From assembly GCF_905404315.1 (NCBI RefSeq), contig NC_066293.1:3487001-3551000 (forward strand): a stretch of 64,000 bases of DNA, written 5' to 3'. The DNA comes from Leptidea sinapis (lineage: Eukaryota; Arthropoda; Insecta; Lepidoptera; Pieridae). Made by a program: the position numbers and the translations under genes. This document shows, piece by piece, positions 21,001 to 29,684 of the stretch (positions within the stretch are counted from its first letter, which is position 1; every line of letters begins with the position of its first letter). Under the pieces are notes generated by a model. The model did not search any database. It was not told where the DNA came from and saw only the letters and a program-made list of their open reading frames with translations.

Positions 21001-21187
21001 CAACTTTATTTTTTCGTTCAGCTGTGAAATTCTCGTAATCAGGAAATAAAACTTTTGATATGTCTTCCCAGGCTTTTGTTTTTAAATTTTTATTTTTAAA
21101 ATCTACGTTTGACTTGTCCCATATAATTTCCCTTTCCTGTATCAATGTAATCAAGTAATCTATGTCAATTTCTTCAATGGTATTCAT
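21001..21187 (-). CDS. H1 MADF-BESS protein, exon 1
   Basis: The ATG at 21187 begins MNTIEEIDIDYLITLIQERE, then IIWDKSNVDFKNKNLKTKAW and EDISKVLFPDYENF. The W-D and A-W-x-x-I positions match the start of MADF domains. Donor TTG/GTGAGT at 20995-21001 splits a Gly codon that exon 2 completes. An in-frame ATG lies 12 bases upstream (21199); the inner one was preferred, without strong evidence. The 1.4-kb intron contains the transposase catalytic exon on the opposite strand. Confidence 0.78.
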
Positions 21188-21486
21188 TTTACCCTGCAAA
21201 TAAAACTAATTACCCTGCAAATAAAACTAAATACAAAAACGTAAACGTAAAACGAAATGAGCTTCCGTGTATCCTCTCTGTCAACGCACAAGCAACTGAG
21301 CGCTGACGCTCCGACGTCGCACGAGTACACCCCCTCCCGCTTCGTCTCGGGGGCTGCTGTCCGTCATGTGTGCGTTGCGACGACGCAGCGCGCCGTGTGA
21401 ACACCTTGGTTATTTGTATGTAAAACAACGCAGTGGTAGCGCTGCGTCGACGCAACGCTGACGCAACGCGCCGTGTGGACTGGCTC

Positions 21487-21619
21487 TAAGTGTCCCCTAC
21501 TTATATGGACCAAATGAAACGGACAGGCTACCATAATGGGCTAACATTGAAGATGCCTTGTGGTGATCAATTAAAAAAACTAAAATTGTATGAAAAAAAT
21601 GAGGGGAAGAGACCGGTAG
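21487..21619 (-). pseudogene. BEL relic, unit 1 (right of H1)
   Basis: This is homologous to 4550-4688 of unit 0. Similarity to unit 0 stops at GACCGGTAGTG, where array units continue into the 3' region of the viral-like gene. No ORF is kept. Confidence 0.65.
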
Positions 21620-22985
21620 TGATTTTCTGTAAAACATTTGTATGAAACTTAAATAACATTACATTTAAATAAGATTTTAGACTTAAAATTAAATAAATCT
21701 AATACTGATTGGTTAACAATAATAAAATTAAGATTAACCTATTTGTCTCGAAAATCTGTACCCTTGATCCTACTCGGCGTGGCCTCGGAAATTCTTTGAC
21801 TTAACGTCACTGACGTGAGTTAGCGCGGACTGATGATCATCCTGCGCACAATAGCGTTGGTGCGATTCCTTTGCGATTCAGAGATCGAAACGAATCGATC
21901 TTCTCCTTCTCCTAACTCTTGTGGAATCACCCATTGTTGTCCAGGGACATTTTCAACGCAACACCAGTTGGCGTTGGTTCCGTTGACTGCCTCTTTGTAC
22001 AATTGGTATCCCATGAGATAGGATGCACCGAATGTTGACACTGAATTTGCGTTCGCTGATTTCGGCCTCACAATGTGGCTTGTCCAGCGCGCGTTCACGT
22101 CAACATTCTCATCAGTTGGTACTGATCTGATGAGCTGAACGCCGTCACCGTCGCCGTTAACGCGTCAATCTTAACTTTTTCGTTGCGGAATGTGGGACAT
22201 CCCATAAAATAGTCGTTGACTTTTTGTAGCAGGTGTACGTTTAGACGGGTTCCCCCTACGGTTTCGTCAAATTGAGCAGCTGTGATTCCTACTGACTGCA
22301 GTAGAATTCGCACCTCCGCTTTTCTGACACCGATGGGTCCGAGGTATCCACACATTGATCTGGTGGGCCTCGTTCTTGGTGGCAGCACCCAGATGTTTGG
22401 TACAGGCTGTACCGCATCGGACGCTTCCTGCCATCAAGATATCTCCACAGACGCCTAGTGAAGGCATCTCTTCGTAGAGATTATGTGTTGCGGCTGGTGG
22501 TCAATGGCTGGTGAATGATAACCACCCCCTCCTTGCACTACTGTCACTGGGAGAGTATGGCTGGCGAGGTAGACGGTTTTACCCGTCGGGTCCTTCACGC
22601 TGCCGATCCCCTTTAGAAACAGGTAGATGGGCTGGGGCACGTTATAGTCGTGTGCCATTATCGCTTATTATTATATTATGCAAAATTCCAATTCATGGAA
22701 CGTCAAATTTGTGTTGCCACGTTTGACTTTGTTATCCAATAAACGTGCCCAAAGTAATGCCGTAGAATAATACATAAGCATTCCCTTATTCATTTGTTTA
22801 TCGAGGTTCTGATCATCCCCTCCTATGGAGGAGTAGACCTCGTCAACGATCTCAGGTAACCTCGCATATGACGGGGTTATTTCCTGGTTGACGTTTATTT
22901 CGCGGACGGCCACGTCAATGCCAAATATTGAATCAGCCCACATGGGGTGATTCTTCTGTGGCGTTGAGTTTGTAGCTTTGTCCAA
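21620..22985 (-). pseudogene. Candidate endogenous viral element: nucleoprotein-like gene, unit 1
   Basis: Four consecutive minus-strand ORFs (22671-22985, 22455-22658, 22095-22388, 21820-22098) belong to one protein of about 400 residues, judging from better kept copies in units 3 and 4. Visible segments include FGIDVAVREINVNQEI, MLMYYSTALLWARLLDNK, NVPQPIYLFLKGIGSV and LGPIGVRKAEVRILLQSVG. No transposon domain matches. Length, an all-helical look and lack of introns suggest a nucleoprotein of a negative-strand RNA virus (mononega- or chuvirus-like). This is an inference from general appearance, not a search result. Breaks here: three tandem in-frame stops near 22660, a frameshift near 22490, another near 22150, and a deletion of about 45 bp near 21910. 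Confidence 0.45.
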
Positions 22986-23022
22986 CGAATATCATAGATT
23001 TCATTAGGATTTATATTATATT

Positions 23023-23880
23023 TCAATGAATGCAAATTGAGAGTTTAACTGACACATTACCTCTATATTTCTCCATTCGCCTATTATTCATAGGAACAAA
23101 CGTAAACTTTTTAATTTTATTACATTTATTGACCTCAATATTAAAAGAGGCTAACTGGCCAAAGTGGTCTGAACTCAGTTTGTTTATTATTGCCTGAGAA
23201 ATGGGTTTATAATTCGAGAATATGTTATCAATACAGCTTTTTGAGGTGCCGGTTACTCTAGTGGGCTCTACGAAAATATTGGTTAAATCATATGATTTGA
23301 ACAAAGATCTGAATCTAATGCTGGTGGTGGATTTTTCTAATAAATTAATATTAAAATCACCACATATCATGATAAACTTCTTCGACTTACATAATTTTAG
23401 TAGAACCTCCTCCAATACACTTTCAAATAATTCATATACTGCATCTGGGGGTCTGTATATACTGACAACAATGGCGTGATCAAGCTCTGCACAGGCTATT
23501 TCAATGGTACGTTCAACAGAGAGGCCTACAATATCTTCACGTTCTTTGAATTTAAATAATTTACTTACAAGTATAAGAGAACCGCCACGTGTAGCCTTTT
23601 CTCTGCAAAACGCACTTGCCACCTGATTACCACTGAAGTTAAAGATGAGCTCATATTTTCTGAGCCAGTGCTCTGTTAAACATAAAATATGTATATCTTT
23701 ATGATCCATAAATAACTCCAGTTCAAGTTCTTTACCAAATAATCCTTGCATGTTTTGGTGCGTCAGGTTTGCAATTTTACAATTATTACTTATTCTAGTA
23801 CATGATAAATTACTTGTTTTTACACTGCTAGAGGAGTCCCCTATTGTCTTATTGTTTAATTTTTTGGAAAATATTCCCAA
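23023..23880 (-). CDS. LINE-B ORF2 fragment: APE-type endonuclease
   Basis: This 285-residue frame begins MGIFSKKLNNKTIGDSSSSV. It contains the endonuclease signatures NLTHQNMQGL, CLTEHWL, SIYRPPDA, ICGDFNINLL, SCIDNIFSN and LSSDHFGQLASF, in that order. These are the Asn, Glu, Tyr, GDFN and SDH stations of APE-like LINE endonucleases, which nick the target for priming. The catalytic Asn of GDFN is kept. The protein ends where the RT should begin, so only the nicking domain survives. The start overlaps the ORF1 end by 25 bases in another frame. Confidence 0.85.
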   Translation of the reverse strand: MGIFSKKLNNKTIGDSSSSVKTSNLSCTRISNNCKIANLTHQNMQGLFGKELELELFMDHKDIHILCLTEHWLRKYELIFNFSGNQVASAFCREKATRGGSLILVSKLFKFKEREDIVGLSVERTIEIACAELDHAIVVSIYRPPDAVYELFESVLEEVLLKLCKSKKFIMICGDFNINLLEKSTTSIRFRSLFKSYDLTNIFVEPTRVTGTSKSCIDNIFSNYKPISQAIINKLSSDHFGQLASFNIEVNKCNKIKKFTFVPMNNRRMEKYRGNVSVKLSICIH

Positions 23881-24641
23881 TCTTTACTTAAATTAGTATA
23901 CTGCTCAATAGAAGCAGTGGTTATTAAATTAATACTCTGCTCAATAAAATCAGTGGTTATTAAATTATTACTCCGGTCAATAGAAGCGGAGTCCAAAAAG
24001 TTATCACACTGCTCAATAGAAGCAGTGCTTATCAACTTACAACTAACCTGCTCAAAAGAAGCAGGTGACGGGATTGCCAAATAGTTGGCTGTGTTATAAA
24101 ATAAATAATATGATAGCGATTTTGCTATCTGTCTTTTATAATAATTAGATAGGTGTAACCTATCAGATGTCAATATATTACATTTTTTATAATTAATTAT
24201 ATTTTTTATGTCTATTATCTGTATTTTACTAGATAATTTATTATCATTACATGTCAAATAATTAGAATGAGACAGTAGGGTTAACATATTGTTCAAATTA
24301 TATCTAATTTTGTTTTCCTGCGGCAAATCAGGCATGAAAGGAAATGTGAATAATACAAGATTTTCTATTTTTAAGGTATTTAAGTCACTGTACAGTTTTT
24401 GTATTTTTTTTATATCTAAATTACCTCTTCTCCCAATCATTACAATAACAGAAGTATTAGAGCAGTGAGTATCACTAATAATTCGTTTAATCGTAGCCGG
24501 ACCATTCCGCTTTTGGTTGGCTGAAGAGGCAGCGCGTGGTTTTCCGACTTTTTCAGGGTCGAAAAGCTCTGGTTTTCCTCGGTAGCCGGGAGCTATCTTT
24601 TTGATCTCCTCAGGTGTATATAATTTCCTGTCTGGGTTCAT
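23856..24641 (-). CDS. LINE-B ORF1, SGNH-esterase-like with 12-residue repeats
   Basis: This 261-residue frame from the ATG at 24641 starts MNPDRKLYTPEEIKKIAPGY. The middle contains SVIVMIGRRGNLDIKKI and, later, SDRLHLSNYYKRQIAKSL. These resemble the G-x-N-D and D-x-x-H-L blocks of the SGNH hydrolase fold found in ORF1 of several CR1-like LINEs, although the canonical G-x-N-D residues are replaced here. The last quarter is a 12-residue tandem repeat (ASIEQxxNLITT type, four to five units). The reading frame is open throughout in units 1 and 2. In unit 3 the N-terminus is broken. Exact role is unknown. Confidence 0.65.
   Translation of the reverse strand: MNPDRKLYTPEEIKKIAPGYRGKPELFDPEKVGKPRAASSANQKRNGPATIKRIISDTHCSNTSVIVMIGRRGNLDIKKIQKLYSDLNTLKIENLVLFTFPFMPDLPQENKIRYNLNNMLTLLSHSNYLTCNDNKLSSKIQIIDIKNIINYKKCNILTSDRLHLSNYYKRQIAKSLSYYLFYNTANYLAIPSPASFEQVSCKLISTASIEQCDNFLDSASIDRSNNLITTDFIEQSINLITTASIEQYTNLSKDWEYFPKN
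23896..24076. repeat. 36-bp coding tandem repeat with a hairpin in most units
   Basis: Five units are aligned on TCAATA or TCAAAA. Each carries an inverted pair around a 9-11 base loop: ACTGC/GCAGT, CTG/CAG (weak), ACTCCG/CGGAGT, CACTGC/GCAGTG and ACCTGC/GCAGGT. It encodes the 12-residue repeats at the end of LINE-B ORF1. The same array is present at 40921-41101 and 49128-49304. Confidence 0.85.
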
Positions 24642-24665
24642 GTTTTCAAATTAATCGTCCGAAAG

Positions 24666-25674
24666 TCGTCATCGTCCACTAAAGGCCACCAGTTCTTCAT
24701 CCAAAGTAAGGTTTTCATACGGGATGTAAGCATCTTGACAATTCTTTACAAATTGTTCGAATGTACATCTGATTGGTGCTAATCGATACGTTTTTATTCT
24801 CTCGTTTCGCGTAGCAGAACTATCAAATCTTAAATAGTTCAATAAGAAAGTAAATCGGCTTCTACACATTGTGTCTAAATACATCCATCCCTGTGCCATC
24901 GGTGGCCCATAAGTCGATCGTGTTTTTTACGACCAGAACGTGCTAAACCAGACAAAACGAGTAAACCAAATAGTGGTTTCATTTCTTCCTGTGTCGTTTC
25001 CGATTTTTGAGGATCGTTGGTAGACTGCAAACGGGTTTTTTATTGGTGCAATTTACGATATCAGCAATCATGTCATCAGTAATAAATAATAAAAAGCACT
25101 GAATAGGTGAATTTTTGTCCCTTGCAACTGATTTTATGCCAGGTAGATCACGAATAATATTTTCAGCTCAGGTACGAATCGCCAGTCGGTATGGATTCCT
25201 TTGCCAATTTGTAACCCCATCTTTACCTTTGTAGTATCCCAAATTTGTTTGTAACTCTGAGAGAGGTATTTCATCATTGTCTGAATCAAAAGATGGTATG
25301 TCAGCATCCACTTCACTATCTGTATTGCTTTGATTACTGATCTGCATCATCATCCGACTCTTCTTCTTCATTCATATATTCTAAGTCAAAATCATCGTTT
25401 TCTTCGGTCAATACTCGTAATATTTCGTCTTCCGATAGATGAGACATTTTTTATTAATATTATAACTTGCTAACAATATCTTTTCACGTTAATCATCATA
25501 ATGAAACACATAAATAAATAAAAAATAAAAGTAGTTACACATACCTTTTGAGCCACGTGCAATACAAGGTGGGGTGTGCGATACCCAAGCACACTTTACG
25601 CGTTTTTTGTTAAAATAAATATTCGAAATTTTCAACCGCTGGGGTATGTCACACCCCACCTTGTACACGGAGGG
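24666..25674 (-). mobile_element. PB1 5' half, unit 1
   Basis: Its outer end is the PB1 terminus next to TTAA 25675-25678. The inner end, within the codons for ELVAFSGR (24669), is joined to LINE-B. The remaining transposase codes for TLDEELVAF but has lost the distal DDE part. It has the frameshifts of unit 0 and a variant (LQIGKGIHTDW) shared with the copy at 49891-50899, not with 41691-42702. Confidence 0.85.
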
Positions 25675-25769
25675 TTAAGCGACACTCTAGCGTGCCCTGT
25701 GATTTGCCCAATAAGAATATTGCTCCCGCCGGTGTCGTCTCGGCAATATGGCGTTACGGCGTACGTTAA
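25675..25769 (-). pseudogene. BEL/Pao RNase H relic left of H2
   Basis: This continues the BEL relic from the PB1 TTAA to the H2 insertion. The matching remainder, 29875-30134, lies beyond H2 and reaches the LINE-A target duplication (ACATTTTC 30127-30134). Confidence 0.7.
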
Positions 25770-25905
25770 GGGCCCTTTTAGTGTCACGCGGATTTGCTCA
25801 CGCACGCGGGATTGGCCCGCATGCGTAAAATTTCACGCTGCGGATCATACGCAGCATGAGTTTCAGTTTTCTACGGGCTGCGTAACGGTATAGACGTGTT
25901 CAAAA

Positions 25906-26189
25906 ATGATCAATGTCAGAAGAATATGTGTCGCTTACATACTTTACAAACGACGAAACAAGAAGACAAGAGTACATGTTGATCCCTTTCTTGAAAATAG
26001 GCTTCTTGCTGGGGCGTTTGTTACACATTTTGGAAAACTACAAAATAGTGAACGTAAATTTAAAAATTACTTTCGAATGTCCATTCGTTCTTTTGATGAA
26101 CTGTTGTGTAAAATTGAGAATAAGCTACAAAAAAGCAGTTTACGAAGGATTACAATACAACCGATTGAGAGGCTCGCTATTACATTAAG
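25906..26189 (+). CDS. H2 Harbinger transposase, exon 1
   Basis: From the ATG at 25906 the exon reads MINVRRICVAYILYKRRNKK, then KFKNYFRMSIRSFDELLCKI, aligning with FYNFFRMSVSSFECLLKSLE of H1. It ends ITLR at donor AAG/GTAAGT. Joining to acceptor GTTTTCAG (28424) gives R-Y-L-A-T-G-N, matching the H1 junction exactly in position and phase. The 2.2-kb intron holds the MADF-BESS main exon on the opposite strand and two MITEs. Confidence 0.82.
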
Positions 26190-26740
26190 GTAAGTTTTAA
26201 ATTTTAAATATTTAATTTCTTGCTATGATTTAGTGGAAAGGGATTTGAACAGGTAGGATAAACGTACCAATCCCAAACCAGTAAAGGACTTTTTTGATTT
26301 CAAATTACTGTCATGTGTAAATTTACATGTGCAAAAAAAATATGGTCATGTACTCTGGTCAACTGCAAAAATGTTAAACAGAAAAATCAAATCAATGATA
26401 TTTTCAGTAGTTGACCATCGTGGTCAATTATTGAGACATCATACAACACATGTTCTAGTAATTATCCAGTCTAAATAAACGGTATAATAATGATTGTTTG
26501 TTTGAAATATCGTAAAGTAATGCGTCATTGGTTATTAATTGTTGAAATTTCATAAAATCAGATTATTTCACTCATAAAATGTCGCCTTTAAAGTGGAATC
26601 ATTCCTACCTTTCATCACACGCGACTTATAAAATTATATAAAGTTATAGGTTTGCACATGACAGTAATTTGAAGTCAAAAAAAGTTCTTAATTGGTTTGG
26701 GATTTCAACTACATACACAATCCTTTTTTTATCTGATAAA

Positions 26741-26876
26741 GTACACATGGCCACAGATCAAGTTACCCAAAACCAGTATAAATGGAACTCGCACCTTGCG
26801 CATTATCATACTTAGGTAACCCGTCGGAGTCCCGCTTATACTGGATTTGAGTAACTTGATCTGTGCCGTGTGTACA
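26741..26876. mobile_element. Small fold-back MITE in H2 intron
   Basis: The ends GTACACATGGCCACAGATCA and, inverted, GTACACACGGCACAGATCAA are followed by AGTTACCCAAAACCAGTATA-type arms on both sides. The whole is about 136 bp. A partial relative with the same end motif starts at 27873 (GTACACACAGTTTCAGATCA). Confidence 0.7.
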
Positions 26877-26988
26877 ACCGCACTCATATGAATAAACAAA
26901 CAATTAGAGAGAAACTGGAGAAAAAAAGTTAATCGTACTCATTTTAATAAAAAGAGTTTTATTCATAAATTAAAAATCAAATTTTACA

Positions 26989-27839
26989 TCATTCATTTCT
27001 TTGTAAATTTGTATCCTGAGCGTTGACATTACTTTCGCCAGTAGATGATGTTGTTGCTGGGTTATAAATTATGTCATAAGACGTGATATTAAACAGGCGA
27101 CTTTCAGTCGAAATAAGAGTTTCATTATCATTCACTGCAGCAGAACTAATAGCATTGTCGTTAAGACTGGAAGTATCCTGGATTATACTATTGGTTTGGT
27201 AATCTTGATTTATCGGTGACAAACTGTCAAGCTCAGTAAAAGCACTAGAACTTGTTGTAGGTATGGGGCTGTAGTATGCAGGTTGTGTTTGACTTTCCAT
27301 TTCCATAACTATATTTAACACTTTTGTTCTGAACATTAGTTTTTGATATCTAGTGAATCTTTTTAATGAAGGCTGCAGAGACTGAAAGAAAGCCAAATCC
27401 TCACTTTCCAGCTCCAGTTGCTTAGACTTTAAGCATTCTAATAACTATGCCTCAAATTCGGATGGTGCTTGCTTTTTAGATTTTACTTGTTTTTGTTTTA
27501 ATGTTGGGTGAGAACTTTCTTGACGTGAAGTACCTGGTTGCGTGGACTCATTACGTGTTTCTAAATTACGTTGTGATGTTAGTTGAGAACTTTCTTGACG
27601 TGAAGTACCTAGTTGCGTGGACTCATTAGGTGTTTCTAAATTACTTTGTTCAGACATTTCTTCACAGAGTGACTCTTCTCCGGCAGTTTCCGTTGTACTG
27701 CCTAAGAAAGTCAAAATGTCATAGTAAGAATATTTCTTCTTCTTCTTACTCCCAGAGCCGGATGGCTGATTTTTTTCAGATATCTTGTCTTTCTGGTAAG
27801 TGTCCCTTGCTGTTCGCCAGCGTTGTTGTATTTTCTTGT
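26989..27839 (-). pseudogene. H2 MADF-BESS protein, exon 2, one in-frame stop
   Basis: The exon follows acceptor GTCATTTCAG and is in frame with exon 1 through a split Asp codon. It reads DKKIQQRWRTARDTYQKDKI, a MADF second half. A low-complexity region follows with repeated TSRQESS segments (for example NLETPNESTQLGTSRQESSQ), then QAPSEFEA and a TAG at 27445-27447. The same frame continues past the stop with ESEDLAFFQSLQPSLKRF and FRTKVLNIVMEME, a BESS motif, to its natural end at 26989. One nonsense change therefore separates it from a full protein of about 358 residues. Confidence 0.8.
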
Positions 27840-27941
27840 CTGAAATGACAAAATATAATAAGTAGTTGGCAAAAGTACACACAGTTTCAGATCAAGTTAC
27901 CCAAAACCAGTACCAATAAAATTTGCCATCATCAATATTAA

Positions 27942-28300
27942 GGTGAAAACTTCCGGAAGTCACTAGCGCTGTAAGTTTTTAATTTGTTTTAACAAAAATT
28001 AGCTTCATTAGATTCCTTTCATTTGTCGGAAATTTTACCATAGGAGTTAATTTATACAGAGGAGATTTCTTATAAAATATTAACAGCACAGTATGTATCT
28101 CAAATCTGCTAAAAGTGGCCACTTTTAGCAGATATGAGATACATAACTATACTTCGAACATTTCATATGAAATCATAACTGCATAAATACCCCCCTATGA
28201 TAAAATTTTCGGCAAATGATAGAAATCTAACGTAGCTACAGTACTGTAGTTAAAACGAATTAAAAACTTCTAGCGCTAGCTACTTCCGTGCCCTTTCACC
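27942..28300. mobile_element. 359-bp full-length palindrome (fold-back MITE), TTAA flanks
   Basis: TTAA at 27938-27941 and 28301-28304 flank GGTGAAAACTTCC... and ...CCCTTTCACC. The arms match inward all the way to the middle, where TCTGCTAAAAGTGG meets CCACTTTTAGCAGA with no loop (centre 28118/28119). No ORF lies inside. The TTAA flanks suggest mobilisation by a piggyBac-type transposase. It lies in the region where both H2 genes have intron sequence. Confidence 0.85.
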
Positions 28301-28424
28301 TTAAGGGTATTTATTTTTCTTCTGAAGTAAAATTCGAGCGGTGCATGCCGTCTTATGTCTGATGTCAGCATTATTAATATATTATATAATCATAATATTA
28401 TTAATATATTGTTTTTGTTTTCAG

Positions 28425-29344
28425 ATATTTGGCAACTGGTAATACATTCACTGATCTACACTATTCCTACGTGATTGGAATTGCAACAATTAGCGAAATA
28501 GTAAGACAAGTTTGTTACATAATATGGATTGAACTAAAGTCTGAATGTATTCCACAGCTTAATGGGATCAAATGGAAAGAAATCGCAGAGCGATTTCTCA
28601 CATATACAAATTTTCCTAATTGCTTGGGTGCTATTGATGGAAAACATATAAGAGTGATTCGACCGCCGCACAGTGGATCACTATATTTTAATTATAAGAA
28701 ATATTATTCTGTAGTGCTCCTCGCAATGTGTGATGCTGATTATAATTTTACATATATTAATGTCGGTACCAGTGGAAGTAACGCCGATTCAACCATCTTT
28801 AGAAGGAGTCATTTGTATACGAAACTGGAAAGTAACACGTTGGGTATCCCTGACCCGCAAGAGTTGCCTATTATTTGCCCCGAAGTAGCTTATCCATCTA
28901 GTGTAAGAGCAAAGTTGCCGTTCGTGATAGTGGGAGACGAGGCATTTGGTTTATCATCACATGTGATGCGGCCTTATGCTCGTGATAATTTACCTTACAA
29001 AAACAAAAATATTTAATTACCGTCTGTCCAGAGCTAGAAGGTACATAGAATGCACTTTTGGAATTATGTCAAATAAATTTAGAATATTTCACAGATCCAT
29101 GACTGTCAAGTTAGATCTAGCACAATTAATAGTCAAGACGGCATGTGTACTTCACAATTTCATAAGGAAACGGGATGGATACATGGTCAGCCATACATTT
29201 GTCACAAATGGTTTTACGGGACCACTACCCAGGCAGCAGACTGAAAGTAGTAATACGTCGGCAAGTAATATCAGAGATATATTTGCAGATTACTTTATCA
29301 ATGAAGGAAAAGTCTCCTGGCAACACCGATATATAATTAATTAA
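28425..29344 (+). pseudogene. H2 Harbinger transposase, exon 2, frameshifted
   Basis: After acceptor GTTTTCAG the catalytic domain is almost complete. It has YLATGNTFTDLH, FPNCLGAIDGKHIRV (first Asp), INVGTSGSNADSTIF (Asp region deleted in H1), FVIVGDEAFGLSSHVMRP, then a frame change in an A-rich tract near 29005. The second frame (from 28976) gives FNYRLSRARRYIECTFGIM with the catalytic Glu, and ends at 29344 (WQHRYIIN). A single small indel separates it from an open frame. All DDE stations are present, so it died recently relative to H1. Confidence 0.86.
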
Positions 29345-29458
29345 CTAAACTCAAAAGGTTTTAGAAGGTTTTTGATGTTATTTGTGAATTAAATAATTAT
29401 GCTTATATTAATAAAGTAATGATGCTTGTATAAATAAAATAATAAACCAAACACATAC

Positions 29459-29684
29459 CCGCCTCTTTTCTTTCCTCTTCGCTCAAATTTTCGTAGTTAG
29501 GTGCCAATTCCTTCAAAATATCTCTCCATGTAGCCTCTCTCGCGTCCCTGTTTTTGTATAATTCATTGCGTTTATCCCACAAAACGGGCCGCAGATGAAC
29601 TTCAATGATTACTCGCTCTGTATCGATTTTCATTTCGGCAGTACAATACGGCGCGTGCGCCCCGTTCGACTCTAAAATGGGCAC
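29459..29684 (-). CDS. H2 MADF-BESS protein, exon 1
   Basis: From the ATG at 29684: MPILESNGAHAPYCTAEMKI, then EVHLRPVLWDKRNELYKNRD, ATWRDILKELAPNYENL. LWD and A-T-W-x-x-I are the MADF anchor positions and align with IIWD and KAWEDI of H1. An internal Met (MKIDTER) could also be the start. Donor GCGG/GTATGT at 29453-29459. The 1.6-kb intron contains the transposase catalytic exon on the other strand. Confidence 0.8.

Larger units (their letters stand above)
18303..21486 (+). mobile_element. PIF/Harbinger element H1, copy in unit 1 (3184 bp)
   Basis: The termini are GAGCGTGTCCACACGGCGCG and, inverted, GAGCCAGTCCACACGGCGCG. Each is flanked by TAA (18300-18302 and 21487-21489), the 3-bp TWA duplication typical of Harbinger. 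Units 3, 4 and 0 keep the uninterrupted site, ACTATAAGTG or ACCATAAGTG, which proves the boundaries. Subterminal GACGCAACGC-type motifs repeat at both ends. Inside are a plus-strand transposase gene and a minus-strand MADF-BESS gene that interlock. The element is identical in extent to 35328-38511. Confidence 0.95.
22986..24665 (-). mobile_element. LINE-B, 5' half (ORF1 plus endonuclease), unit 1
   Basis: Two overlapping minus-strand ORFs of a LINE are preserved, and the reverse transcriptase is absent. The 3' side stops near 23020 and abuts the viral-like gene in the same orientation. The 5' side, just upstream of the ORF1 start, abuts a piggyBac PB1 fragment at about 24665. The same junctions occur in units 2 and 3. 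Domain layout (SGNH-like ORF1, APE endonuclease) suggests a CR1-like clade. Confidence 0.75.

Noticed and set aside
23896..24076. CRISPR-like array or satellite
   Set aside because: The 36-bp units are contiguous coding repeats without spacers, inside a LINE ORF of a eukaryotic genome.
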